A stretch of 64,000 bases of DNA from Flectonema sp. DT1601. Taxonomy: Eukaryota > Euglenozoa > Diplonemea > Diplonemida > Diplonemidae. Each line of letters begins with the position of its first letter. The stretch's first letter is position 1. Below the pieces are notes generated by a model. That model did not search any database and was not told the DNA's origin. It was given only the letters and a program-made list of their open reading frames with translations. Made by a program: the position numbers and the translations under genes. Positions 32,537 through 42,999 of this stretch are shown here, piece after piece. Location: positions 1,302,001-1,366,000 of the forward strand of contig OZ025794.1 of assembly GCA_964019425.1 (NCBI GenBank), given 5' to 3'.

Positions 32537-32876
32537 AGTTAGAATGATTATTTCGTAGTATCTGACAAGACTCCATGAAAAAAAAAGCAAAAAACAAAAA
32601 CAAAAAAGTTTATTTTTTTTGTGTTGAATCTATTCGTCTTTTTTTTGTTTTATACTTTTCAATCGTATTCGATATTATGTTACCAACCCGACTATTCAAT
32701 TTTTTTTTAAATTATAAATATTCAAACTGATGTACTTTCTCAGGTTGTAATATATGATGATTGTATTGAGTTGGGGATTCCATTCGCTTTTGGGAAGAGT
32801 TTTTAATTTTTTTCCCCCTTCTGCAGCGCACCCTTCTCACACGAGATCCCTTTCTGTTACCTATTTATGATACTTT
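32537..32876 (+). other. Intergenic stretch
   Basis: T-rich, non-coding. It ends with a strong acceptor-like CCCCCTTCTGCAG (AG ending at 32826), 50 nt before the next ATG. Confidence 0.5.
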
Positions 32877-35800
32877 ATGGCGCAATTGTTGGAATTTGGT
32901 GAGCAGCTGGGAAGAGAAAGTAACGTAGGGAGGAGGTTCGAAGCGATATTACAATCACAACAGAAGCGTCAGCTGTTGGCGTCACAAGCAACGTCTTCAG
33001 TGGAGAGGAATAGAGAACATCAACAGCGAGTATTACCGAGAAATCAAGTTAAGACTGAGAATCCAAAAGATGCGCACCAACAACTCTCAAGTCTGCAGAA
33101 AAGACTTGCAAAACTCTCAAGTGAAGTGACCACTACTTTGAGTAAACATCAACATTCTGGCAGTAGTTTCCCATCAAGGGCAGCACCACCTCCACCTACT
33201 CCACCCGAAACTCCTCCGCTGTGTGGAGTCAAATCACCGAAACAATCCGACACTTCTCTTCTCACTCCGAGGAGTATCAATGACGTCCTCGATGAAAATG
33301 CTCAACTCAGAAATGAATTATTTGCAATGAAACACGACTACCAATACCTGTCTGGTCAGCAATCTGAGATTGCAACAAGAGCTAAGGAGGTTGAAACTGA
33401 GGCTCAGAACATCGTCCGAGACAAAGAAGAAACCGTCCGCACTATGAAAAGAGCTACTGAAGAGTTACGTGCTGCCCTTGTCATTGAGAAAACTTCAAAG
33501 AGTAAGGAAGAAGATTTAGCGAAATCACTCAAAGAGCAATTGGAACAAGCGCAAGAGGAAACATTTCGCGTAAAGCACGACTCAGAGACTCTACGACAGA
33601 CTCTACTAGAGAAGGAAAAACATGAAAGTGAGAGTGAGCTTCTTAATTTAAAAAAACAACTGGAAGCCGCTCAACTCGAAACTTCTAACGCAAAGGAAGC
33701 AGCAGAGCAACTTCGACATCAACTACAGCAGAAGGTGATAACAACACCGACACCAAATAGAGCATCTGAATCTCCTAAAAAGAGATCTGGAAGTACGGGT
33801 GAAGTACCTTCAATCCCCCATCTTCAAGGATGGTCTAGAGCTGATTCAGTTTCTACTCCTCCTCTTGTAATGTCGTCACCGTCTGAAAAGAAGAGTTCGT
33901 TGTCGCCTATTCGTGCTAGACAGTCACCTGGACCTAGTTCACCAAATCTAAGTTTAGATAATTCAATATGGAATATACGTAGAGATGTACCATCACCATC
34001 ACCATCACCACCAAGAGAAACAGTTCACATGTCACAAATAAGAACACCTGTCAGTACTAAACAAATTAAAAGTACTATTCGAACACCAGTTAGTGATCTG
34101 GAGGAACGTGAAGCTGAAGAATTTCGTGACCATTCTCGAAGACGTGGAAATGTTAGTACCGCCACACCATCTCATTCAGACATATCATATAATGATACGA
34201 CTCCATTGAAAGAACCTAATCCTTCAGAACGTGCGGAAGATTTCTCTTCGTGGATTCCTTCAGAAAGAAGTAAGAAAGCACCTCCAAAGCAAGCACCAGC
34301 TGTGCAACAACATCGGCCGAGCAGTCCAAGACAGCAGAGAAATAACAATCTCCCTAAAGTACCTCAGAAAGTATTTCAATCAGATTCTTCAACAACTTAT
34401 GAAAAGATCTCAAATCGTGAGAAACGTTCCCAACGTTCCCAACAAAATAAGATCACAGCGCCACCGAGTGAATCTCATTCAAGTACTTCAGCTTATGATG
34501 AAAGATCTCCGTTGGTAATTAATAAATCTCTTAGTCCTGTGAGAAATGGTAGTCGTCAAGTCACTTCTCTGCGAAACAAAGTCACAAGACCTCCATCTGA
34601 CACTAATTCAGAAATATCATCCTATGATGAGAAGAAACCTCTTGTTCAGAGTAGTAGAAATAATTATAAAAATGTCGTTCAAAAACCAAAAAGAAATCCA
34701 CCGAGAGCACCTCGTAAAATAGTTGCAAACGGCTACGAAAGCAGCAGCGACAGTAATTCTGATTCACAGTTATCGTCTCTCAAACCAGTACCAAAAAGGA
34801 TAAGAAAACGTCGAAGTAGTTTAAAAACTACTCAATCTCAACTAAAGGAAAGATCTCAGTCAGTGGAAACACAAACACCTGCTAAGAACAGAAGTAGTCG
34901 AGTACAACAACGTCGGTCAAATGTAATAAATAGTACCTTTGGTGACGGTGAGAGAATTCCGATACAAAATCAAGTTCCGTTACCAAAACCTGTTGTACAA
35001 AGTTATAAAGCACCCGCACTGGTTTCATCTCCAACTGGCGTTATTAGATCTGTTATCAGCTCATCAGAAGTTAATCAACAACGTGAACGTGAAACAGCTA
35101 TTCAACTGGCGATGGAAAACAGCTCCAAACGTGTTAACGGAATCCTCTCTTCCCTTTCTACGTATAAGAATTCAACTGCTTTTGACATCGTTCATTGCAC
35201 TCCTCAAAAGCATCTCATGCCTCAGAATTCATTTCCAATGAGGGATGACTCACTGTCGTCACCTATTATTGATAATTCTTATCAAAATAATAATGCAAGA
35301 GTTGAACAACCACCTGCTCCAATAGCACAAAATAAATTACAAATAGCACGTGATATGCGTATTAGACAAAGGGAACGTAGAGGTGTTGGTGAAGCTCAAA
35401 GTATAAGTCAGCTACTGGATTGTGAATCGAGTGATCAAAGTGAAGCGGAATTATGGAGCTTGAAACAAGGTCCTGGTGCTCCGGTAAACTCAAAATCACC
35501 AACTAAGATGGCAAGAAGTGTGACAGGCAACCTTCCAGAGCAACTTCCCATCTCACTTATCGACGGCAGTTTTGGAGGAGATGCTGATTTCTGCTCTCCA
35601 ACTCAAACCAGTCGGCACAACGCATCATCAGCAATCGACTTTGGGGTTTCTAACATATCAAGTTCTAGTGCCAGTCCACCTGAACGAAATTATGGAAGTC
35701 CACCAACTCCTCTAACCGAGGGAGATATGCAAATAAATATAACAATTGATGACATCGCTAAAATTAAATCGCTGAAGGATGAAATCGCAGAACAAGCGGA

Positions 35801-38800
35801 AAAGTTAAAAAAACAAGCTGAAGATGAAGACGAACGCCGAAAGCTTCAAAATGAAAGAGATGAAAAGCGAGAGGCTGAAAAAGAAAGGATTTGGAAAGAG
35901 CAGATGATAGCACGTAGGAATGAAGAAGAACGTGAAATAACAAAAATAAGAGCGAGTGGAGAAGAAGCTCTCAAGGCAGTAAATGAAACAAAGAAGCAGC
36001 TTCACGAACTACAACAGCAAGTTCAAGCAATACCAAACATCGCATCAGTAATAGCTTCATCATTTCAAGGAGATAGTGATGCTGAACTGCAGTCGTATGA
36101 ATCTCTTGACGACAGTCAAACTGAAAAGCATCAAGCATCAATATCTTCACTAACATTAGGTAAGCCTCCAGTAAGTCCTAAACGATTACCTGTTGTTGAA
36201 GAACAAGAACAACCTGATGAATTATATTCAGAAGAAGATAATAATGAACATGATGATGGTGATGATCCTATTCAAGAAAAAGAACTTCAAACTACTGAAT
36301 CTGAACAAGAACAACAAGAACAACTATCAGAGAAAGAAGAGCAATCTCCTACTTCAGAACCAGCTGATGAAGTAATTGAAGAACTAACAGAGAGAGAAGA
36401 ACCAATCTCTCTTTCATTACAACCCGTTCAGTCTGTTGATGAATCTGATGAGACTGAACCTGTTAAAGAAGTGAATGATGTTCCAAGTGCTGACAGTCTT
36501 TTAAAAAGCAAACAGACATCACCGAGTCCATCAAAGGGAGGTAAGACCGGCAAACCGAAGTCATCATCATCTCCATCAGTGTCTGTTCGTATATCAGGTG
36601 GAGTGGGGAATCGTTCTGCAACACCCCCGTCGCCTCAAGGAGGATCAAAGGGAGCGCCGTTTAGATCAGTTGGTAATGATAGAGGTGTTGCAGGAAGAGC
36701 AAGATCACCTCCTCAAGGTAAAGGAAGATCTCCCTCACCCGGAAAGGGAAGGGGAGTTAGCCCTCTACACCCTCCTGGAACTCCGTCATCGACAGGTTCA
36801 GAAATTAGACGAGCAACAGCGAGGGGTAGTCCACTAACACTTCCCAGGTCATCAACACCTTTATCACAAGAAGGTAAGGGGATTAGGACTGGTTCTCCTT
36901 ATGACAGTAGTGGGTTTGGAAGAGTTGTTCGACCACCACCACTTGGAGATATTAGACCCGGCTCTCCATCTGATGATGGCAGTCGCACTGCTTCTCCACA
37001 AGGAAAAGGTCGCATTTTACCTGGTGGTCGTGGGTCACCAACGGGATCACCAAAAGGTTCGAAGGGAGGGAAAGGTACTGAGAGTCGCAGTAATTCTTTA
37101 ACTCGTGGACAGGTTGCACCATCTTTAACTGGATTAGGAGCAAAGGGAGCCCCTCGCAGTAATTCACTTGGAAGGGGAATCACAAGCCCGTCGCCTCAGA
37201 GGGGAGGTAAGGGAGATACTGGAAGCGGAAAGGGCAGCATCAGAAGCAACTCAGCTGGCAGAGGCGGTGGAACTCCAATTGCGTCACCTCTTACAGAAGG
37301 GAAAGGTGGTGTAAGGAGTAATTCACTTGGAAGGGGAATTACAAGCCCGTCGCCCCAGGGAGGAGGTAAGGGAGACACCGGAAGCGGAAAGGGCAGCATC
37401 AGAAGTAACTCAGCTGGCAGAGGCGGTGGAACTCCAATTGCAACACCTCTTAGAGAAGGTAAAGGTGGTGTAAGGAGTAATTCATTAATTCGAGGTATTG
37501 GATCACCTGTTACTGGTAAGGGAAATATTCGTAGTAATTCATCAGGAAGAGGTACAACTATCCCTGAAACACCATCTGGTAAAGGAAGCGTCAGAAGCAA
37601 CTCAGCTGGAAGAGGTACAGGAGCTGTTGGTCTACCGTCTCTTAGTGATGGAAAGGGTAATGTGAGAAGTAGTTCTGGAAAAGGAGGACTTGCCCCCTCC
37701 CCAGGAGGAAAGGGCACTCCTCGCGACTCATTTACACCTGCGCCAGTCGGAATACGAAGTAATTCTCCAGCAGCAGGAAATGGTGTTCGTGGTCGTTTAT
37801 TATCAGGTGCTCCACAAACATCAGGTAAGGGTGCCGTCACACAAGGAAACACTCCTGCTGGAGGGAAGGGACTTCTTAGTAGTACTCGAAGTAATTCTCT
37901 GTCTGGTACTCCTGCAGCCACCCCAGTCACTAATCCAACTGCACCACCTCCAGCACTGGGAAGGGGACTTCTTAGTCGTTCAACACCTGGAAAAGGCCTC
38001 AGCAGCACTCGAAGTGATTCTCTATCTGGAACTCCTGCAGCCACCCCAGTCACTAATCCAACTACTGCACCACCTCCAGCACTGGGAAGGGGACTTTTTA
38101 GTGGGACCCGGAGCAACTCACTTTCTGGTACTCCTCAAGCTGCTCCTGCGCCTAATCCGGTAGCAGGGAAAGGAGGGAAAGGATTACCTCGTAGTAACTC
38201 TCCAGCCTTAAGAGGGATGTCAGCCAATACTCAACAACTTTCTGGAACACCTTCTGGAGGAAAAGGTCAAAGTACTTCAGGAATCTCAACTCCACGAGGA
38301 AGGACTGGTTTATCACAAGTAGAATCCATGAGGGCAAAAGGAGGAAAAGGATCGCCTTCTCATGCTGTTCAGGCAGCAGCGCAAGCAGCTCTTCGAACGA
38401 ATAGTCCCAAGGGATCTACTCCGGGAACACCTCCTCTGAGAACTGCATCACCAGTCGGAAAAGGTTCAAATAAAGGAGGTAAACCATCGAAAGGAAATTC
38501 TATTACCCGAAGTAGTTCTTTAGGAAGAGGTTCTTCAACACCAGTCACATCACCAGTTTCTCAAGGAGTTGGTGGGAAGGGAAATAACAATCGCTCACCT
38601 TCTCTCGGTAGAGGAGATGGAGGTAATCGATCACTAACCCCAACAGGTAAAGGTTATGGTGGTAAGGGAGCATCATCACTTGGAATTACATCACCAGTTG
38701 GTATTTCTTCACCAGTTGGAAGTTCAAGAGGAAGAGCAGTAGAATCTAACATAATATCACCGAGAGTATCATCACCTCAAAGTGGTAAAGGAAACCCTAA

Positions 38801-39035
38801 CTCTCCTAGAGTAACTAGTCCATTATCACAAGGTACAGATAGCGCACCACCTAGTATCTTGAGAATGCCAAGAAGACCTGCACCTAAACCTCAGATCGTT
38901 GTTGATACCAACACTGATTCAGCACGCAGTAAAGTTACTTTTGAGAGCCCACTGCCATCTCCGAAAAGTCGCGGTCGAGGTGGTGGTATACCACTCCCAA
39001 CTGGCGGCAAAGGAAGACCTGCACCAACTCGGTAG
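32877..39035 (+). CDS. Giant low-complexity protein with coiled coils and Gly-Lys-Gly / Arg-Ser-Asn-Ser repeats
   Basis: A single 2052-codon frame without introns. It has coiled coils at about residues 135-290 and 965-1065, separated by Ser/Pro/Arg-rich disordered sequence. An acidic Gln/Glu-rich part follows (about 1095-1195). The last 830 residues or so form a very basic tail of degenerate repeats built from GKG, RSNSxGRG and SP/TP pieces. Part of this tail is a near-perfect tandem duplication (37177-37315 against 37318-37455) and another piece repeats near 37880-38110. Dense SP/TP sites suggest cell-cycle kinase regulation. Such proteins may scaffold cytoskeletal or condensate structures; the family is not recognised. 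Confidence 0.85.
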   Translation: MAQLLEFGEQLGRESNVGRRFEAILQSQQKRQLLASQATSSVERNREHQQRVLPRNQVKTENPKDAHQQLSSLQKRLAKLSSEVTTTLSKHQHSGSSFPSRAAPPPPTPPETPPLCGVKSPKQSDTSLLTPRSINDVLDENAQLRNELFAMKHDYQYLSGQQSEIATRAKEVETEAQNIVRDKEETVRTMKRATEELRAALVIEKTSKSKEEDLAKSLKEQLEQAQEETFRVKHDSETLRQTLLEKEKHESESELLNLKKQLEAAQLETSNAKEAAEQLRHQLQQKVITTPTPNRASESPKKRSGSTGEVPSIPHLQGWSRADSVSTPPLVMSSPSEKKSSLSPIRARQSPGPSSPNLSLDNSIWNIRRDVPSPSPSPPRETVHMSQIRTPVSTKQIKSTIRTPVSDLEEREAEEFRDHSRRRGNVSTATPSHSDISYNDTTPLKEPNPSERAEDFSSWIPSERSKKAPPKQAPAVQQHRPSSPRQQRNNNLPKVPQKVFQSDSSTTYEKISNREKRSQRSQQNKITAPPSESHSSTSAYDERSPLVINKSLSPVRNGSRQVTSLRNKVTRPPSDTNSEISSYDEKKPLVQSSRNNYKNVVQKPKRNPPRAPRKIVANGYESSSDSNSDSQLSSLKPVPKRIRKRRSSLKTTQSQLKERSQSVETQTPAKNRSSRVQQRRSNVINSTFGDGERIPIQNQVPLPKPVVQSYKAPALVSSPTGVIRSVISSSEVNQQRERETAIQLAMENSSKRVNGILSSLSTYKNSTAFDIVHCTPQKHLMPQNSFPMRDDSLSSPIIDNSYQNNNARVEQPPAPIAQNKLQIARDMRIRQRERRGVGEAQSISQLLDCESSDQSEAELWSLKQGPGAPVNSKSPTKMARSVTGNLPEQLPISLIDGSFGGDADFCSPTQTSRHNASSAIDFGVSNISSSSASPPERNYGSPPTPLTEGDMQINITIDDIAKIKSLKDEIAEQAEKLKKQAEDEDERRKLQNERDEKREAEKERIWKEQMIARRNEEEREITKIRASGEEALKAVNETKKQLHELQQQVQAIPNIASVIASSFQGDSDAELQSYESLDDSQTEKHQASISSLTLGKPPVSPKRLPVVEEQEQPDELYSEEDNNEHDDGDDPIQEKELQTTESEQEQQEQLSEKEEQSPTSEPADEVIEELTEREEPISLSLQPVQSVDESDETEPVKEVNDVPSADSLLKSKQTSPSPSKGGKTGKPKSSSSPSVSVRISGGVGNRSATPPSPQGGSKGAPFRSVGNDRGVAGRARSPPQGKGRSPSPGKGRGVSPLHPPGTPSSTGSEIRRATARGSPLTLPRSSTPLSQEGKGIRTGSPYDSSGFGRVVRPPPLGDIRPGSPSDDGSRTASPQGKGRILPGGRGSPTGSPKGSKGGKGTESRSNSLTRGQVAPSLTGLGAKGAPRSNSLGRGITSPSPQRGGKGDTGSGKGSIRSNSAGRGGGTPIASPLTEGKGGVRSNSLGRGITSPSPQGGGKGDTGSGKGSIRSNSAGRGGGTPIATPLREGKGGVRSNSLIRGIGSPVTGKGNIRSNSSGRGTTIPETPSGKGSVRSNSAGRGTGAVGLPSLSDGKGNVRSSSGKGGLAPSPGGKGTPRDSFTPAPVGIRSNSPAAGNGVRGRLLSGAPQTSGKGAVTQGNTPAGGKGLLSSTRSNSLSGTPAATPVTNPTAPPPALGRGLLSRSTPGKGLSSTRSDSLSGTPAATPVTNPTTAPPPALGRGLFSGTRSNSLSGTPQAAPAPNPVAGKGGKGLPRSNSPALRGMSANTQQLSGTPSGGKGQSTSGISTPRGRTGLSQVESMRAKGGKGSPSHAVQAAAQAALRTNSPKGSTPGTPPLRTASPVGKGSNKGGKPSKGNSITRSSSLGRGSSTPVTSPVSQGVGGKGNNNRSPSLGRGDGGNRSLTPTGKGYGGKGASSLGITSPVGISSPVGSSRGRAVESNIISPRVSSPQSGKGNPNSPRVTSPLSQGTDSAPPSILRMPRRPAPKPQIVVDTNTDSARSKVTFESPLPSPKSRGRGGGIPLPTGGKGRPAPTR
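37177..37455 (+). repeat. Tandem duplication inside the giant repeat protein
   Basis: Two consecutive units of about 140 nt, each encoding GRGITSPSPQ and GGKGDTGSGK with RSNSAGRGGGTPIA, are nearly identical, including at synonymous sites. This shows recent in-frame expansion of the repeat tail. Confidence 0.8.
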
Positions 39036-39730
39036 AAGCAACGTTAGGGATGAAATCTAACTGATATTGACTATTGTGATACACTAAGCTCTTGTTTCTA
39101 TCCACTCCGTGAATGGCTTTGTGACGTAATTTAATTGTTCTCTTATACGTATTTGTTTAGTTTTTTTTCTCCCTCTTGCGAGGGTTTTTGTAATTTTTAA
39201 TCGCCTGCCCAGATCTCACACCCGCTTAGTGCAAGGACAGGCCTATTAAAAAAAAAAAAAAAATAGTCAACTGTTTTTATATAAGATAATCATTCATGAG
39301 TCTTGTTTTGACGTTAAACTACTAGTTCTTGCACTTTTTGCGTTTGGTAATAAATTGTGTTCCCCTTTTTTTAAATTTTTTTTTTTAATTTTATTTTTGC
39401 TACTAAGAAAAAAAAAGGAAGAAGAGAAGTTAATTACAATTTTAGGTTGACGTGTGACAAAAAAAAAAAAACTTCTTTTTTTTTTTTTTAAATTGTTTCT
39501 TTTATGCGAAATGTAACCCACAACTTGAAATTTTATATATGGTTTTGTGGTGCCATCCCTGTTTTGTAATTTGTTATATTAGTGTACCGCGCCAGTTTAA
39601 TTTGGAAAACTATCTTGATGAAGGTTTTTTATAAAGTTCTTCTATACAGGAAAATGATGTCTTTTTTATTTTAAATGATCTCTCCTTAAATGATTATCTT
39701 AATCAGATATTTACACAAGCAACCAGAACT
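39036..39730 (+). other. Intergenic stretch
   Basis: A- and T-run-rich, non-coding. An acceptor-like CTTAATCAG ends at 39706, 24 nt before the small gene. Confidence 0.5.
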
Positions 39731-39955
39731 ATGAATCCCGTACCCGGAGCTGTTCCAGCGACTGCTGGTCCATCAACCCAACAGCCTGTGAGTGGAGTTG
39801 CAGCCTCCAGTCGAGTTAGCTTTGAAAGAGTTCATGTTGGCAATAAGAGTTTTGTCAGTACGGGTGCTTCCGTTACACGTGACTTAGAAAATTTAGATAT
39901 CATACCTTTGGGCACCACCACGTCTCCAAGTTTACATGTTTCTAAAATAAAATAA
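39731..39955 (+). CDS. Small hypothetical protein, 74 residues
   Basis: The frame runs from ATG to TAA with codon use like its neighbours. Its leader contains an acceptor-like AG ending at 39706. The product is Pro/Ala/Ser/Thr-rich at the N-terminus and has a beta-like middle (VSFERVHVGNKSFVSTGASV). No domain is recognised. The short-protein style resembles the Gly-rich gene at 59260, which is also followed by a larger gene. It is real if the acceptor is used; otherwise a chance frame. Confidence 0.55.
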   Translation: MNPVPGAVPATAGPSTQQPVSGVAASSRVSFERVHVGNKSFVSTGASVTRDLENLDIIPLGTTTSPSLHVSKIK

Positions 39956-40435
39956 TGTTATTACACCAACTTACTGTATCAGTGTCCGGGTACGTCTTCT
40001 AATGAGGTATCGTCACTCTGATTTATGTCTGGATAGAGATGGGGAACTCTTGTCTTTAATTACACAAATCCGAGAAGTCTGTAGTTGATATCTAATTGAG
40101 CTGTTCATGGAATGAAAAAAAAAAAAAAAAGGAAGAAAAAAGGTACTCAAAAAATAAAAAAAGAAAAGAAAGGCAATATCATCTGGTCAAACACTAGCTG
40201 GTCAGAGGAACGACCGATCGCAAGCGGGTTGGCAAAGCTATTGAAGTACCTCTTCCTTGTTGTGTTTCACAAGTAGTGAGTGAGATTGGGTTTACTGTTG
40301 AAGGACATTATTAAATTTATTTATTTCTTTTACAGTCACCTGATCATCATTTACATCCCAACGTGAAATATCTATAACTGAACTACAACTTGTTTTGTTT
40401 ATCTATCCCTCTTGCAGCCCCATCCCGAAACGAAT
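39956..40435 (+). other. Intergenic / leader of UAP56 copy A
   Basis: A-rich near 40113-40170. GTGAGT at 40276 and TTTTACAG ending at 40335 could bound a 60-nt leader intron. A second, pyrimidine-rich acceptor CCCTCTTGCAG ends at 40417, 18 nt before the start codon. Confidence 0.45.
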
Positions 40436-41970
40436 ATGTCCGCCGAGGAACCAACCACAACCCCTCCAGTTGAGGAGCCAGAGGCAACCGCAGAGGAGCC
40501 TGCAGCAGACGGACTTCTTGACTTTGAAGATGACGAGGCTGACAAGCAGCAGGGAGAGGAGGCTGCTGGAGCTGCAGGTGCGATGGGACACGCCACCATC
40601 CAGATTAGAGGTTTCAGAGAGTTCTTGTTGAAACCAGAATTGAACAGAGCCATCACCGACAACGGTTTTGAGCATCCTTCTGAAGTTCAGGATCAGTGTA
40701 TCCCTTCAGCTATCCTTGGACAGGATATCCTCGCCCAGGCGAGATCTGGTATGGGAAAGACAGCTGTTTTCGTTCTATCAGTACTTCACCAAATTGAAGA
40801 AACTGATGAGAAATACATCCAATCGATATGCCTCGTCCACACAAGAGAGCTCGCTCATCAAATAAAACGTGAATTCGTTAGATTTAGCAAGTACCTTCCA
40901 TCTGTAAAGACTTCAGTCTTTTACGGAGGAATGCCAATCGCTCAGGACATTAAGGTTCTTCAGAAGAAGGGAGAAGAGTACCCAACTATTGCTGTAGGAA
41001 CACCAGGAAGAATGATTGCTCTTATCAGAAATGGTCATCTTAAGACTGAAAAGGTTAAGTACTTTGTAATGGACGAAGCCGATCAGCTTCTTGACAAGTT
41101 GGACATGAGAAAAGATGTTCAGGATATCTTCGTTAAGTGTCCAACTGGTAAGCAGGTTATGATGTTTTCTGCTACTCTTCCAAAGGAGATTAGAGATGTG
41201 GCTAAGAAGTTTATGAAGGACCCTCTTGAAATATACGTCGACTCCATGGCGAAGCTTACCCTTCACGGTCTCCACCAATACTACGTTGAGGTTGAGGAGA
41301 AGGAGAAGAACAGAAAGTTGAATGATCTTTTAGACTCCTTAGAATTCAACCAGGTAGTTATCTTCGTCAAATCCGCCCCACGTGCGGAAGCCCTCAACAC
41401 CATTCTTAAGAAGTGTGGATTCCCTTCAACATGTATTCACTCTCGTATGAGACAAGAAGAACGTATCCAGACCTACCAGGACTTTAAGGACTTCAAGTCA
41501 CGTATCTGTGTAGCAACCAACCTGTTTGGACGTGGTATTGATATCGACAGAGTTAATATTGTTATTCAATATGACATGGCTGAGTCTGCTGACACTTACC
41601 TCCACAGAGTTGGACGTGCTGGTATGTTTATTTGTTTTATTTATGTACAACCATCCAATTATTTGGGCACACAAAAAAAATAACATCAACAGGACGTTTC
41701 GGAACCAAGGGTCTTGCAGTGTGCTTCCTTACCAACGACTCTTCTGCATCAAAGGGAATCAACAAGGGAACTGGAGAGTTGTTCCCAGCTGATAAGGAAG
41801 TTATGACTGCAGTTCAGGACAGATTCGAGGTATGTGTTATTTTAGTTTTGATAAATGCGATTATTTATTTTATTCAGCGATTCAATTCTTAAACACTACA
41901 ATAATAATAACAGGTGAATGTTGACCTCCTTCCAGAAAAAATAGCCGTCGACTCATACATGCAGAACTAG
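40436..41970 (+). CDS. DDX39: DEAD-box RNA helicase UAP56/DDX39 (Sub2), copy A, three exons
   Basis: Introns at 41622-41692 (71 nt) and 41830-41913 (84 nt) restore the conserved C-terminus ([12 protein letters not shown], then [13 protein letters not shown]) of a 459-residue helicase. Motifs are [19 protein letters not shown] with HPSEVQ (Q-motif region), SGMGKTAVF (Walker A), [15 protein letters not shown], and the C-terminal [13 protein letters not shown] and HRVGRAGRFG. UAP56 unwinds RNA in the spliceosome and loads the TREX export complex. Canonical UAP56 has DECD in motif II; both copies here have DEAD. The N-terminal 45 residues are acidic. Intron positions and phases are the same as in copy B. 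Confidence 0.93.
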
Positions 41971-42764
41971 GTGAGGTGTAGTGTGACACCCTGTTTGCTC
42001 TTTTCTTCCCTTTCTCTTCACACTACCCCCCGCAAAATATTTTCTTCTTGTTTTTTTTTCTTTTTTACAGTCATTTATTTTTTTTCCTCATTTTTTTTTA
42101 TTTCTTAGTGCTTTGAGTGTTTTTTTTTTTTTTTTTTTTTGATTTTGACGTTCTGCCTCTTCATTGAGCATTCGTTGACGACAAAGTATCAAAATAGTGG
42201 AATATCGCTGAGGGTGAATTCACATATGAGATTAACCAAGTAAGAAAAAAAAAAAAAAAAGAAGAGATGAAGTTCGACAGAGTGCAACTCACATGGAAGA
42301 AAAAAGAAGAAAAGGTAGGCTTTCTTTTTTCAATCTCTCTGTTAAGGTTTAAAAAAAACAATGAAAAAGAGATTTTTTCATAACAAAACAGCAAAAAAAA
42401 AAAAAAAGAAAAATTTTATAAGTAGAAAAAAAAAAAATATGAAAATCCAATACGGTATTGACAAGGCCTCCATGTGGTCAGATTTTCTTTTTTTTTTTTT
42501 TTTTTGGAAATATTTTTCTTCATCAAAGACACAAGGGGTTCCCAATTTTAGCCCAATTATTATTGTATTGATGTTTGTTCTTTATTTTATTTTTATTTAT
42601 TTCTACAGATGGCCTATCACCCAGATATGATCAGATGCTCATAATAAGTAAGCCAATTAATGAAAAAAATATTTCTTCAGGTGTGATTACACTTACTTTC
42701 TTTTAGCCATCAAAACGATCATTATATTGGAAGGGTTGTTGACCTCCTTTGTTGCGTTGCGGGT

Positions 42765-42796
<32 letters not shown>

Positions 42797-42999
42797 TTGT
42801 CATTAAAATTTTATAATGTAGTAGCATAAGGGGGTGGGGGAAAAAAAAAAAATTGACAACCCCCCTGAATGTGTAACGACTGATGGAAAAACTGAACGGA
42901 GCAGTCGTCGCAATTTCGTATTCCAGAACTGTCCTTGAGATGGAATATCGTTTCCGAGGAACATGTGAAACTATTTATACTCCTGAACGCTGTCTTGTA

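Noticed and set aside
37196-38116. 306-codon minus-strand frame under the giant repeat protein
   Set aside because: It is the antisense shadow of the Gly/Ser/Pro repeats; the plus-strand frame is much longer and continuous.
40276-40335. Possible 60-nt leader intron of UAP56 copy A
   Set aside because: GTGAGT and TTTTACAG are present, but the donor differs from the confirmed GTATGT type and no coding frame tests it, so it is kept only as a possibility.
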